From positions 186,001-250,000 of the forward strand of contig QNQO01001171.1 of NCBI GenBank assembly GCA_003290165.1: a stretch of DNA of 64,000 nt. Reading direction: 5' to 3'. Both the position numbers and the translations under genes were made by a program. This document shows positions 49,701-60,369 of the stretch, piece by piece. The notes beneath the pieces are model-generated. The model was not told where the DNA came from. It saw only the letters and a list, made by a program, of their open reading frames with translations, and ran no database searches. Each line of letters begins with the position of its first letter. The stretch's first letter is position 1. Source of the stretch: Berberis thunbergii (lineage: Eukaryota > Streptophyta > Magnoliopsida > Ranunculales > Berberidaceae).

Positions 49701-52648
49701 TTTGATGGAAATACAGAAGGTCAATATATATTTGCAAGGTAAACAACTTCTATAATACTAGTAATAATGTTATACACCTTGTACAGTAAAATTTAAAAGA
49801 AAATGTTCTATTGTCAAAAAACCCTCATAGCACAAGGCGAAACATGTTAGAGATTATTGGAACAAAAACAGCACCCTATGGTTACATCTTGACGCACTAA
49901 CCTGAAGAGATTACTGATTCTCTTTGGATCGCCTGATTAGGAAAATCATGGGATATTCTGACGCCCGACACTAGTCTAATGTGATACATCAAAACAAATT
50001 ATCTTTATACATCCTTGGCACAAACACTAACAAAATGGCGTGTTTGTGTTTACGCAAGTGTGTTTTCTTCATGAATAGAAACTTCAATTCTGCTGCTCAT
50101 AAATCTGCATGTAAGCCTCAGAAAGTGCAACCATTTGAGGAAGAGTTTCTGCAACGTGGAGGTCCTGCATCTCGTACCTACAAAAATGAAAATAAATACA
50201 ACTGTCAAGCGTGAATTTGGATTTATCGTAGTCTTCTAATCCATAAGCCAAGCAAAAAGTAAATCAATTTACCATAGTTCTTCAGATTTTCGCTGTACAA
50301 ACACTCTATAAACCCCTTCACCGGGCTTTCCATTGTGAACCATGTTGGCAATCAAGTCATACTTCGAACGCAATTTCTGATTCCCCTTGGGTGTTGGGAG
50401 AGGAATATAAGTAGCAATCAAGTCATACGCAATCAAGTCATACTTCTTGGGTGTTGGGAGAGGAATATAAGTAGCAATCAAGTCATACGCAATCAAGTCA
50501 TACTTCGAACGCAAGTTCTTAATTATAGTCATTACCCCAGAGTGATTGGATTAGAAAACTGTGAGTAGATTTATAAGTAGCATCGTCTATATAGTCCGTA
50601 GAATAGAATTTCTAAGCTATGTTGATTATAATATTTTACACAGCAGCTGCAATTCTGGAAGCAAAAATAAATAAATAAATAAATAGTTTATACCTGAGGT
50701 ATTATATTTTTCTCTATCACATCTTTGAATAGTGTAGGTGGTGGCAAATCGAGCCCAAGCATCAAGAACTCCGTTTTAGAAGATTGCCAGACAATATCGC
50801 CCGCTTCCGTCTGATAATCCTCACTCTCATTGTCACCATTTTCTTTCTTTTCAATGGAAGACCTGCGAGTCTCTTTCACAACCTCCAGCTCTCCCTGTAG
50901 GATAGCAGTTCAGCAAACAAAAACTTGAAGAAATGGTAAAAAGAGAATTGAACATACAAAAACTAAGATAAATTTGAAAACCTACTACTTTTCTTTGAAC
51001 TTCTAAGATCTTTATGCAGTGTGTTCAGAAGCCAAGACATGAATTCAACTGGATCAGACTGAGCACATATTCTGAACTTTTTATTACTAGCTTTCATAAC
51101 TGCCTGCAGAAACTCATGAGGGCTGACCTGTTGATAAATGCAGTTCGTCAGAGATCAATATAATCTTCAGAACAGCAAACAGCGAAAATTTATCGCAAAT
51201 ACAAACCTGCCCTTTAAAGTTCCTTGCATGCCAAATCTTTCGAGTGAGTTCTCCAAATCGATGAACAAGGGTAGACTTACAGTTCGCATAATTCTCGGGG
51301 ATAAGGAAAAAGTTCCTTAAAGGAGTAACACACATCAAAGATTGAATTGTGAAATTGACAAAGTCAGTCTCCTTTATGTTATTGAGGCCAACCTGTAATA
51401 TTACCAACAGTGAGAAGGGAATACTAATACCAAAACTGTATCAAATTCTGCACCCGGTTACAAAATACAAATAGAGTCGAGAATTGTAAATAAAAACAGA
51501 ATAGAACTATGTTGTAACTACAGCTATATCCCAAATGATGTCACCAAGAATATTATTTGCCATGATGAAAGTGGTGAACCTGAAATCTAACTTCATTAAT
51601 AAAGAGCAAATACAAATGAAGTAGGAGCCATGCCTACAGTTCACATAAAACAACAAAATGCATATCACACACCTTTCATATAGAGAATAACACAACCTTA
51701 GCTCCAGTAACTTCAGATGCAATATATCCCACTTGAATTGAAAATATTCAAAATGAATGTTTTATATACACAATAAATTTACTGAAAAACATGCTCCTCC
51801 CATGAGTGAGAAACTCGTGGAAAGGGAAAACAGATAAGGCATAAATAGGAATTCATTGCCAAGAGACATATTTGTAAATCAAGAATAGACTTTCATATGG
51901 ATCAATGCAAAACCCTAAATCTAAAATGAGAAACTCTAGATCTAAAATGAGAAACCCTAGATCTAAAAACCCTTGATCTAGAAATGAAGGAGGGACTTAC
52001 TTTTGCTTTTGCGAGAGGGAGAGGACGAGGGAGAGCTCCTTCTCTTCTCCTTCTTCTTCTCTGGCTTCGTTTGAGTCGATGATGGGGAGAGGGTGGAGAG
52101 GGAGTGCTTCGTTGGGGAGAGGGAGATGGAGGTCTGAGCTTGAGAATGAAAATGGGGAGAGCTCTCCCCATTCCCTCATTCTTCTCCCCCAAATTTTTGA
52201 TTTCCCCCGCTTTTTTTTTTTTACCTCGTCACCTCTGCACGTGTTCGCCAACCTTCTTCGCCCATTTCCTCGACAGATAGAATTACTCTTTATTAAAAGA
52301 GAAAAGGGGGTCATGGTCCATCTCTTGCCAGGTGTGCGATCACTATGATGTATACTGAACTAACATGTATTGTTGGTGATGCAGGTGTCAAGGGTGACAG
52401 TTAGAGCAAAGCAAACTGTTGAGGCTATGGGAGGAACTGTTAGGAGAGTATATTATAACAAGTGGGGATTTCGGGCATTGCTCAAACCTGAATGGTTTGA
52501 AAAGAAGGGACGTCTAATACCGAGAGCTGCCAGACCTCCCCCAAAGCAGAGGGATAAGGTTGATAGTCTTGGGCGCTTGCCTACCCCAACCAAGCCAATT
52601 CCGTTTTCGCCTGAAGAGAAAGATTTTGGAACTGCAGCAACTGCATAA
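46722..52648 (+). CDS. Mitochondrial ribosomal protein L15, 5'-truncated, intron invaded by a Pack-MULE
   Basis: uL15m is a large-subunit protein of the mitochondrial ribosome. Exons 46722-46805 (PVGLGKIAKLINQGKIDSSE and LITMKTLK), 46887-46976 (DTGAIGKQIKDGVRLMGRSA) and 52385-52648 (VSRVTVRAKQTVEAMGGTVR through ALLKPEWFEKKGRLIP to the stop) join in frame. The last intron holds a 5.2-kb transposon. The N-terminal half of the protein, with the import signal and the Gly/Lys-rich L15 signature, was not found upstream. DNA before the first exon is instead the rearranged homoserine kinase segment. It is most likely a truncated duplicate and possibly a pseudogene, though the remaining exons are undamaged. 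Confidence 0.88.
47960..48350 (+). pseudogene. USP39/SAD1-like fragment, left arm
   Basis: Exon 47960-48145 reads VGLNNIKETDFVNVTIQSLM through NFFLIPENY to LTRKIWHARNFKGQ. The next exon starts at 48225 but has an extra T (CCTCATTGAG), giving a stop right after VSPH. It runs on until about 48350, where homology to the right arm ends. The source is the spliceosomal USP39/SAD1 homologue, a ubiquitin-peptidase-like tri-snRNP factor lacking the catalytic Cys. Confidence 0.85.
48454..49031 (+). pseudogene. GPI-anchored protein exon (At3g18050-like), captured, open
   Basis: After a CATATCAG acceptor an undamaged frame runs DNPADELVATLISNRTAHKS, LGCIALQYIKAYQGQCGD, SGSDGGSPYFWCILFSSGKP and ends with a hydrophobic tail (NLLLYAIGLSVAVAYAFGL). 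This fits an apoplastic, Cys-rich GPI-anchored protein of unknown function, as I remember for the plant family. The first exon with the signal peptide is missing, so the piece cannot enter the secretory pathway alone. It lies just downstream of the plus-strand USP39 exons and a splice donor, so a fused transcript is possible. Confidence 0.75.
49032..50083. other. Pack-MULE centre, no gene seen
   Basis: AT-rich DNA, probably 3' flanks of the GPI-protein gene and of USP39, the two captured fragments meeting tail to tail. No exon recognised. Confidence 0.4.
50084..51392 (-). pseudogene. USP39/SAD1-like gene fragment, right arm to C-terminus
   Basis: Minus-strand exons: 51207-51392 (VGLNNIKETDFVNF), 50982-51127 (VSPHEFLQAVMKASNKKF and QSDPVEFMSWLLNTLHKD), 50694-50894 (GELEVVKETRRSSIEKK to LPPPTLFKDVIEKNIIPQV), about 50273-50530 (LRSKYDLIANMVHNGKPGEG, VFVQRKSEELW) and 50084-50177 (EMQDLHVAETLPQMVALSEA to a stop). 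Most of the peptidase-fold core between IIPQV and YIPLP is missing, and the fourth exon carries a duplicated 60-bp unit. It covers more of the gene than the left arm, so the capture probably happened on this side before the ends were copied. Confidence 0.85.
50387..50506. repeat. Two tandem 60-bp units inside a captured USP39 exon
   Basis: TTGGGTGTTGGGAGAGGAAT recurs at 50387 and 50447, each followed by ATAAGTAGCAATCAAGTCAT and ACGCAATCAAGTCATACTTC. Within each unit AATCAAGTCATAC is itself doubled. The encoded peptide repeats YDLIAYDLIATYIPLPTPK. Confidence 0.9.
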
Positions 52649-52886
52649 TTTGAGTTATGATTGTCTTTGTTCTGGTTGCTCAATGTTTTCTTTGGCTTTA
52701 CAGTAGAAGCTGATGACAATAATTTGATTGACTATTTATGCAATTTAACACAGAATCCTTCTAGATGTTACCTGTTTTGAAGCAGTATGTTCATGTTACC
52801 TTCAAGATAACCTTTCAATTGTGCAATTGTAGTGAAGGTTATCTTCCTTGTTCGCAGCAGCAAAGCAAGCACTTCCGTAATCTTGA

Positions 52887-52977
52887 ATGGCGATCTCGTC
52901 GACCAAACAATCTCCATTCAAACACATCACCCTTATAGGTTGATCGAGTTGGTGTCAGGCTTATAGGTTGTAAATAG
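52887..52977 (+). pseudogene. Homoserine kinase internal-deletion derivative
   Basis: The start (ATGGCGATCTCGTCGACC to ACACATCACCCTT) is joined directly to the 3' end of the gene (TTGATCGAGTTGGTG to TTGTAAATAG). About 1.04 kb of coding sequence is removed. The 3' flank (52978 to about 53320) matches 61501-61845, and the 5' flank matches the native-looking leader at 45700. Confidence 0.9.
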
Positions 52978-53320
52978 CAGTGGACAATGATTGACCAATG
53001 AACGCAAGTTTATTTAGCTTCATTTTTGTTTGATGCATAAACAAACCCTGAAGAAAAAATTCTGCAGTTGATTTGTTAAGCTTTTCTTAATTATGTAACG
53101 TTGGTTGGGAAAGGAATTCTCCCTTCCTGAAGCCAATCTTAATGCCTATTAATCTTGAATTATGAATGTTCTCAAATTTTGGAAGGATCTGAGTTGCTAT
53201 GTAATCTTAGATTGTGTTTCTGTCTTAACTTGATCAAATAAATATTAGAATTTGATTCAGTTTGAATTTGCTCCAGGATTTTATATTGGCTCCAATAGAG
53301 CATTATCCTTTCCATATTCC

Positions 53321-54348
53321 TTGTTTCTGGCCATTCAATAAGTTTCATAATTATTAAGTGGTATGTTATTCATGCTATTGCTTGGTCGGTCACGGTTATA
53401 ACCATAGATTGACTGGTTTGAATGATTTTTTTAGTTCATAAAAATAGGTATGACACCGTTTACTGTCAATTTGGTTCTTTTGATAAACATTCTTAGGACA
53501 ATCAGGCTTCTGGATCTTCAATCTAGTAAGCCACAGTTACAACATACAAATATGATTCTTTTGTTCTTCAGTACAAGTTATAAAAATGTGTTCCAGTTTT
53601 CTCTGCAATTTGTTGTGTCGTTGTTTCTGTGTCGCCTCCTAAATAAGAATCTGTTAATTTGTGATTCAGTGATGGACTGGATGAGCAGATCAGTTCCGAT
53701 GGTATTGTTGGTTTGGGTGCTTTGGGCCTTAGTGTCGGTGTCAAAGGTGGGGTTGGTAATGTAATAGCTTCATTTTTTTTTGTGTGTTATAGGGTGGGGC
53801 GGGGGGTTTGTTGAGGTTTGGTCACTTCTCATGTTACCATATTATCATTGGCTCATGAATGCGGATAACGATTTTCAAGTGGTTAGTAGAGCTCATAATT
53901 GACTATCAGTAAAATTTTCTTCGCATTTTGTTTGGTTGGAATTGATATGGAACTGATATTGAAATGTGTGATCGTATTATCCTTGGAAGAAATACCATAA
54001 AGTTTGAAAACCGCTTCACAAAAATCAGATTGCACACTCTTAATTGATTAACGGGCATCACCTCTCAAAGATTAACAAAATTAGTCCCTAACTTAGCTTT
54101 AAGCCCCTTCAATTTTCAAAGGTAAGGTAGTGTTGTAGTTCAACTAGAGAATTCTCAATTTCAAAAACATTTTGAGTGCAGCCACTTCATGTTCGGAAAC
54201 TTTGTAGGAAGCAATTGGCTTTTGGGTTGGTTGAGTGCAAGGAGAGTTGTGTGTAATGCAGCTTTTTTGTTCAATTGTCTGTGCAGCTGCAGAAATTAAG
54301 GTCCTGGGGATGGGGCCATTATGCCTTGCTAGCAGATGTTTATCTCAT
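53321..54348. other. No gene recognised
   Basis: Beyond the homoserine kinase 3' homology the sequence is AT-rich with no exon I can support. Confidence 0.35.
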
Positions 54349-54357
54349 TAAACAATA

Positions 54358-54967
54358 GAATAATTCTAGGGAGCCCGCGTTGGTAGTTTGGGAGGCTGTC
54401 CGGACTCTCCCAAGCACGTGCTTGGGAGGGTGTTTGGCACGTGAACCCACTTACATTTCACAAGTTCCCTCAAGCGAAGAACCTCTCCTGCGCCTCCTCC
54501 TCAAGCTCCCTCACTGAAGTTGCAAACATGGGTTCGAAGTTGAAAATTTACAAAACATGGATTCACTATTGTGACCATGGAAAAGAAAAAAAAAAAACAT
54601 GAAAAAAAGTTACAAATTGCAAAGATGGGTTCACTGTTGTGAACATGGAAAGAAATTGCAAATTGCAAACATGGAACAAAAATTTGTTTGCTGTGATGTT
54701 TTCTCCAACTTCAATTGAAGATTTGGTGGTCTGTTGATTTGGAGATTTGGTGGTCACTTGACTTTGCTTAGTGTTGATGTCTCCATGTGTAATGCACAAT
54801 AGGAATCTTCAATTGGGAATGAGGATAAGAATGGGACGGTTGGAAGAGAGGAAGGTGCAATAGTTGCAAAAGAAAAGGGTTCACGTGCCAAACACCCTCC
54901 CAAGCATGTGACTGGGAGGGTCCGGACAGCCTCCCAGGCTACCAATGCGGGCTCCCTAGAATTATTC
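54358..54967. mobile_element. 610-bp non-autonomous MULE with perfect 9-bp TSD
   Basis: Exact TAAACAATA copies at 54349-54357 and 54968-54976. TIRs of about 93 bp start GAATAATTCTAGGGAGCCCG and include GAGGCTGTCCGGAC and GGGTGTTTGGCACGTGAACC. The core has no coding capacity; it contains repeated CATGG/AAATTGCAAA words. Confidence 0.93.
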
Positions 54968-54976
54968 TAAACAATA

Positions 54977-57050
54977 GGAACATAGGGTGGAGTTTAATGT
55001 GAAAAAAAAACGAATATGGGTTTATAGTGAAAATGCACCTAGACCATGATGTTGTAATATTCGTTTATGAGTTTGATTTGGACTTCTGATTTTTTGTCTT
55101 GTTCAGAGTTCAAAAATCTCAATAAAATCTTGCCATTCTGTACACATTTCTAGTAATGGTCTCCTGAGTCTGCTGTATGAGGCAACTGAGTACTTGCAAA
55201 GAATAAACATCATAGCTATCATCACTCTGCATTTTAATGTAGGTGAAAATAAAATATAGTCAAAAAGTAAAAAAATTTATGCACTGCGGGGTATCTGGAA
55301 ATAAAATTTTCTGTTCGCAATGCGGAGTATTTGAAAAAAAAAAAAAATTGGATACCCTGCATTGCACAATGTGAATAAAATTTTTTTGGACAGATTGCGT
55401 GATTTTAGTAAAATGATCATAACTTGCTTAGTTCAAAACATTTTCAAGTGATTCAAGTTGTGTTTATTAGATAACTCAGAGTACTACAATATTTGTGTTT
55501 TGATCAACTTGAGAATCTGTCTCGATTGAGCACATAAATTGGCCGAAAGTCAGGAACATTATTACGTTTTCATTGCGAGACAGATTTGTGCGACTTTAGT
55601 AAAATGATCATAACTTGCTCATTTCAAAATATTTTCAAATGATTCAAGTTGTGCTTATTAGATAACTCAGAGTACTAAAATTGTTGTGTTTTAATCAACT
55701 TGATAATCGGTTTCAATTGAGGTTTTAAATTGTTCGAAAGTTACCCAGTTTTACGTTTTTTTTTTTGTTTTGAGTTTGAGTTTCTCTGTTATGTTAATTT
55801 ATGCATATTTATTGAGTTTGGTTTAAGGGTTTCAATTTTGAAGAAATTTTGAGAGTTTTCGAGGGAGAGAGGAGATTTGCAAGAGATTTGAGTGTGGGGA
55901 GAGATTTGCAAAAGATTTCGGATAGGGGAGGGAGGAACCATTGTCGATTTGAATGGTGAGGAAAAAAAAAGGATGGTTTTTATTTATATAGGCGGTGTGA
56001 AAAAATATGGTGGTGTGAGAAAGAAAGGAGGTGGTGTGAAAGAAAAAACTGGTGGTGTGGTGTAGTCACCGCCAATAATGTTTCACTCTATTATCAATAT
56101 CTCTGTACCTAAAATTCCTAGTAGGGTTTTACCCCTCCTTTTATGCAGTCTAGACTGAATTTTATCTGCTCGTCTTTGATTCGTTTTAGGACTCAAAGTG
56201 AGCATGTTTTGAAGTTGAATTTTTGTCAAGACATGGTAACATTGATGATTGGTGGTTTTAATTCTCATATGTGAGTGTATCTCAGCCAGTATGAAATAAG
56301 AGGATATTATTTGCAAAACTTGTTGGATGCTAGGGGACTCCTCCTACTATGTTGTTCATCCAAAAAACTAAATAGAGGTAGATGTATATATTCTTCTTGA
56401 TGAAGACCTAGGTTTGGAGAGCGAAAATGGGTTCCATTGACATCCAAGATGGAGATTGAGTTTAAACATGTTTGGCTGAGATTAAGCCATTGTCTTGTGA
56501 TAATAAGCATCGTGTGCGGAATCAGAGACCTATCTTCTAGTAACGATTGTACCTTGGATGGGATTAATATTTTTAACAATGGAATCATGAAAAGTTTAAG
56601 GTGAAAAGTGAAATGTTGGTCAATACTTTGTATAATACTATAACATTTGCAACAACTTAAATATCGGTTGGTTATTGATTGGAGGACTAAAGAAATATAA
56701 ATAACAGTTGTGAAATGGTTATATATCATTTGTTGTAATCACCTCAGAAAATTCAAGTAATACAAGTTCTAGTTCTCTTGTGTGTTCTTAGCTTGCTTAG
56801 CTTTCCAAAGTTTAAGTAAGTATTTCGTGGGCAAGGCTGACTAGCTTTATTTGATAAGTCGGGGCAAAGTTTGCTAGTGCCGCACGGAAAATACTTGTGA
56901 AAAGAAAACCCGTGACACATGACATATGATTCCATGCAACCAAACACACCCTAAGATTGCAAGAGATAAGATTGTCTATTTACGTTATTGTTAGTTAATT
57001 AGAGCTAATAAATTAGGCCATATTGATAATCAAATTATAAAAGTAGGTAC
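54977..57050. other. No gene recognised; contains a tandem duplication
   Basis: AT-rich. Apart from the duplicated unit at 55391-55755 there is a run of GGTGGTGTGA words at 55987-56075. Reading frames on the minus strand near 56083-56950 show no family or splice structure. Confidence 0.35.
55391..55755. repeat. Two diverged tandem units of about 190 bp
   Basis: TTTAGTAAAATGATCATAAC starts at 55404 and 55595. GATTCAAGTTGTG, TTATTAGATAACTCAGAGTA and AATCAACTTGA-type words follow in the same order in both. Confidence 0.8.
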
Positions 57051-57059
57051 TAACTGGAC

Positions 57060-57730
57060 AATATCCTCAGTAGTAATTAACCAAACGCCCTCAATCGTTT
57101 TATCTATTTGAATAATAATATTTTTACTCACAACAATAGTGGGCTTGTTTAAAAATGGCCGAACCATGAGCCCAAAACCTCTCCCTATTAAAACCCTCGA
57201 CTTCTCCTCTTCACCATTTCTTTCATCTTCTTGGCTTCATCCTCAGCCGCCGCGCCCAGAGCTACAGGTATATATCTCTCACTCGATTGATTGTTGAATC
57301 TCTGTCATTTAGATGCCCCGTAAACCTTAATCAATTGTAGAGGTTTTCATCTCTTCTTGCGGTAGATTAGTTTGTATGCGTGTTTGTGTCTATGGATTTT
57401 GTAGTAGCTGATAAACCCTAATCTCTCTCGTATGTATGCGTTATTTCTAGATCCATCTTCTTCATTTCGATCGATCTTGTTATACATATTTCATGTTAAA
57501 AGCTTTTATTTAGTTCTACTGGAAAATAATAGTTGTTGATGTTTTTGTCTTTCAATGCGAGTGAGGGATAGCTAATTAGAATATTTCCTTAAAATCATGG
57601 AGAGGGGGTTTATTAATTGTTTTTTGTCAATCTAATTAGAGTTTTGGGTTATGGCTTAATGTAACAAGTTTTTTTTTTTTTTTTTTGTAAGAATTTAGTT
57701 TTTCAATTAGATTTAGAGGCGAAAACAAAA
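57060..57730 (+). promoter_or_regulatory. Third copy of the site II/telo-box promoter and 5' UTR exon
   Basis: Close copy of 44790-45475, including the donor CTACAGGTATAT and the downstream intron-like sequence. It has lost about 32 bp between two AGCCCAAAAC repeats, a short-repeat deletion that removes one TGGGCY motif. It lies about 3 kb upstream of the intact homoserine kinase gene, with unrelated DNA in between. Confidence 0.6.
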
Positions 57731-58734
57731 CGTCTTGAGGACTCATTATGGGCTTTGTTTAGGTACATTGCATTTGATATGTTTCTATAGATGTCGAGTA
57801 GAGTACCTATCACTCAAAACCAAGGATTGTGATTTTAGTTTTTTCCAGTTAATTTTGGTTTTCTGATTTTAAGAAATATTTCGATGTATAAAGATAAAAC
57901 GTAAAAATTTCGAGGATACATGAAATATATAATAAATTTCTAGGAAATATTAAATATGAGAAAAAATAATATAAAAATAAATAAATGTATTAAACACGTT
58001 AAATGAAACCAAAATACCTATAGTTAGAAAATTAAGGGGTAGTTTAAAAAATCAATATACAAGTAGAAGAAGTAATAATTAGGAAATTAGGGGTGGCTTC
58101 AAAAATCAATAAATAATTAGAATAAATGATAATTAAAAGAAAAAAAACTTGAAATTTACAAAAAAGTTACAAAAAAATGTAAATTTCAGTAGCTGCTTTT
58201 TGTATTTTTACCAAAAAAATGAAATTTATGAAAAAAAACCCTCGAGAACTTCTTTTGCCTTTTTTTCTTTTTGTAATTTTAAAAAAATGAAAATTTCGAC
58301 GAAATTTCGCGAAATCACAATCCTTTCTCAAAACCATCTTGTGTTGATTCCACTATGTGAAAAGATTAATGGGTTGGATCCAAAACAAGTAGTTTTCATG
58401 TTTTTGGAGTAGACATTTGCGTTTAGGATCGTTTGGCTCTTACGAAATGAATGTAGTTGAGAGGGGTCTATCAAGCTAAGAAATTAGAACCATGATTTTC
58501 CACGGCTGTTTTTTTTTTTTTTTTTTGTTATCAAGATTAGATATATGAGAATAGAGAAAATGAGAAAACGAAAGAATACGATCAATAAGTGAAATAGGCC
58601 CAAGAGACCTTACAATTACAGTACTAGACTAGATACCTACCCCCGCGTTCTCAAGTTCATAGTTTAAGGATTGGCGGAATTTTGCAATGCCATGTCGAAG
58701 AATGGAATTCTTTCAAGAAAATTTTGAGATGATA
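57731..58734. other. No gene recognised
   Basis: AT-rich with short poly(A/T) runs. A 1-kb stretch between the promoter copy and the hAT-like element. Confidence 0.35.
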
Positions 58735-58742
58735 TGAGGCAG

Positions 58743-59141
58743 TAGGGTTGAAAACCGTCGGTTCGATTTTTCACCTAAATCATGAACCGAACCGAACCGA
58801 CTTAGGTCGATTTTAAAATTTTCAAACCGAAACCGAACCGACCATTAATAAAACCGATTCGAAACTAGATCGATTTTAATTAATGCAAACTGTAACTGAA
58901 CCGATTAAAATCAAAATAAACTGAATCGACAGACTATTTTAAACATATTATATTATTTATATTAAAATATATATTATTGATTATATATATTTGGTGGGTT
59001 CGGTTTGCTCGGTTAAAATCACATTGAAACAAAAAACCGGCCACTTCGATTTTTAATTTTTTTAAATGGAAACCGATTCGATCCGAATTTAAACCGAATC
59101 AATCGGTTCGGTCAGTTTGATCGGTTTTTTGTTCAACCCTA
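58743..59141. mobile_element. 399-bp hAT-type MITE with perfect 8-bp TSD
   Basis: TGAGGCAG at 58735-58742 and 59142-59149 flanks inverted ends TAGGGTTGAA...TTCAACCCTA. The interior is an AACCGAACCGA-rich foldback around an AT core. The 8-bp duplication and end sequence place it with hAT; no coding capacity. Confidence 0.92.
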
Positions 59142-59149
59142 TGAGGCAG

Positions 59150-59597
59150 CAAAGTGGATTGATTTGTTGAAATGTGTTAGTTCCTATAGAATAGTGACCC
59201 CATTGCATAAATTCCTCAAACATCCATTTAGGTACTTCGGTCCATGCTTTGTTTAAGTAGCATGCGATTTGCATTTTAAGTTCTATGGAGGGTGGATAAA
59301 ATGAGGGAGCTCTATCTGGTCAAGAAATTAGCAATGTATCTTTAGAGTATCAAGGTTACAAACATAAGAATAGATAAAACTGAAGAATAAGACGAATAAG
59401 TTGATGGAATATAGACAAGATAACCCTTTAGTTGTTTATCTATAAAATATGGTCATTCACCTTTTTTATTTATTTAATCCATGCCCAAAGGTAACTCGTA
59501 AGGAAAATAAAGAAAGGAAAAAATGATCATTCTTGATAACTATGAAAATCACCTTAGGTTTGGTATATTTTAATGGAGTAGGACTAGGAAGATCAAC
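59150..59597. other. No gene recognised
   Basis: AT-rich spacer between the hAT-type MITE and the SINE. Confidence 0.35.
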
Positions 59598-59609
59598 ACC
59601 CATGCCAAT

Positions 59610-59715
59610 GCCAATGGTAGCCTGGTTGGATGATTAAGGTTGTGTGGTTTAATTCCCATGTCTTGGTTCTATACTCACCGGAGGAATGCTTGCCTTTCAA
59701 AAAAAAAAAAAAAAA
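59610..59715 (+). mobile_element. tRNA-derived SINE
   Basis: A 12-bp direct repeat ACCCATGCCAAT (59598-59609 and 59716-59727) flanks a 106-bp element ending in a poly(A) tail. It contains an A-box-like TAGCCTGGTTGG and a B-box-like GGTTTAATTCCC at tRNA spacing, the internal Pol III promoter. A second head-like piece (CTTGGTTGGATGGTTAAGGC and GTGATTTAACCTCCATG) lies at about 59788-59835 without a tail. Confidence 0.82.
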
Positions 59716-60059
59716 ACCCATGCCAATAAACTAATAATGCAACAATATAGTCATAGTTGTGGTATTTGCAAGTGTTCAACAATATAACTTGGTTGGATGG
59801 TTAAGGCTGTGGTGATTTAACCTCCATGTTCCTAATCATTAAGTATTTCCCTGAAAAGAGCATTAGGTAAAGTGTCAGGTTAGAACTTTCGAGTAGCATC
59901 TTGAGTACCGCTAATTGTCATGTCAATATGCTATATCCGCCCCACGAATATCCGTTTAAGTATGGAATTTACATAAATACCCCTGCTGAGTGCTGAAGAA
60001 AAAAAAACAAAAACAAAACCTACCCATTTCTTAAATCTCTCTCACGCAGAAAGAAACCC

Positions 60060-60235
60060 ACCCCTCTCCTTCGAGCAGAAATCGAAGAAACCCCTCTGAG
60101 CAGAGCTCGAAGAAACCCACGGCTCGAAGAAACCCACGGCTCTCCTCAGAGCAGAGCTCGAAGAAACCCCTCTCCTCAGAGCTCGAAGAAACCCACCGCT
60201 ATCCTCAGAGCTCGAAGAAACCCTCCCTTCGACCC
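60060..60235 (+). repeat. Minisatellite upstream of homoserine kinase
   Basis: Five to six imperfect units of AGCTCGAAGAAACCC with CTCCTCAGAG linkers. It probably lies in the 5' UTR or proximal promoter of the intact gene, 135-310 bp before the ATG. Confidence 0.8.
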
Positions 60236-60369
60236 ACCTCCCTTCGAGCAACCTCCCCTCACGCCGCGAGACGCCGAGAAGGGTTTCTTCCTCAGTTCCT
60301 CTCCCCCCATCAGAGATCGAGATCTCATCTGATCTCATCTGAAAAAGATCAAGATCTGATCCGATCTGA

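Larger units (their letters stand above)
47076..52288. mobile_element. 5.2-kb Pack-MULE with perfect 9-bp TSD, USP39 in both arms
   Basis: Exact TTTATTAAA direct repeats (47067-47075 and 52289-52297) flank inverted ends GAGTAATTCTAxCTGTCGAGG. Arms 47076 to about 48350 and about 51010 to 52288 are near-identical inverted copies. Both contain a GC-rich end, the CTCTCCC/GGGAGAG leader, a donor (GCAAAGGTAAGTCTCC; degenerate on the right), a TAGATCTAGGGTT tract and two USP39 exons. The middle holds a GPI-anchored protein exon on the plus strand, then the rest of USP39 on the minus strand. There is no transposase, so mobilisation would need an autonomous MULE elsewhere. The insertion sits in an L15 intron. 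Confidence 0.92.

Noticed and set aside
53450..53764. 104-codon frame with membrane-like residues
   Set aside because: T-rich DNA gives hydrophobic codons by chance; no family match and no flanking splice sites.
56307..56950. Minus-strand frames of 140 and 64 codons
   Set aside because: No family resemblance, no splice sites, composition like the surrounding AT-rich DNA.
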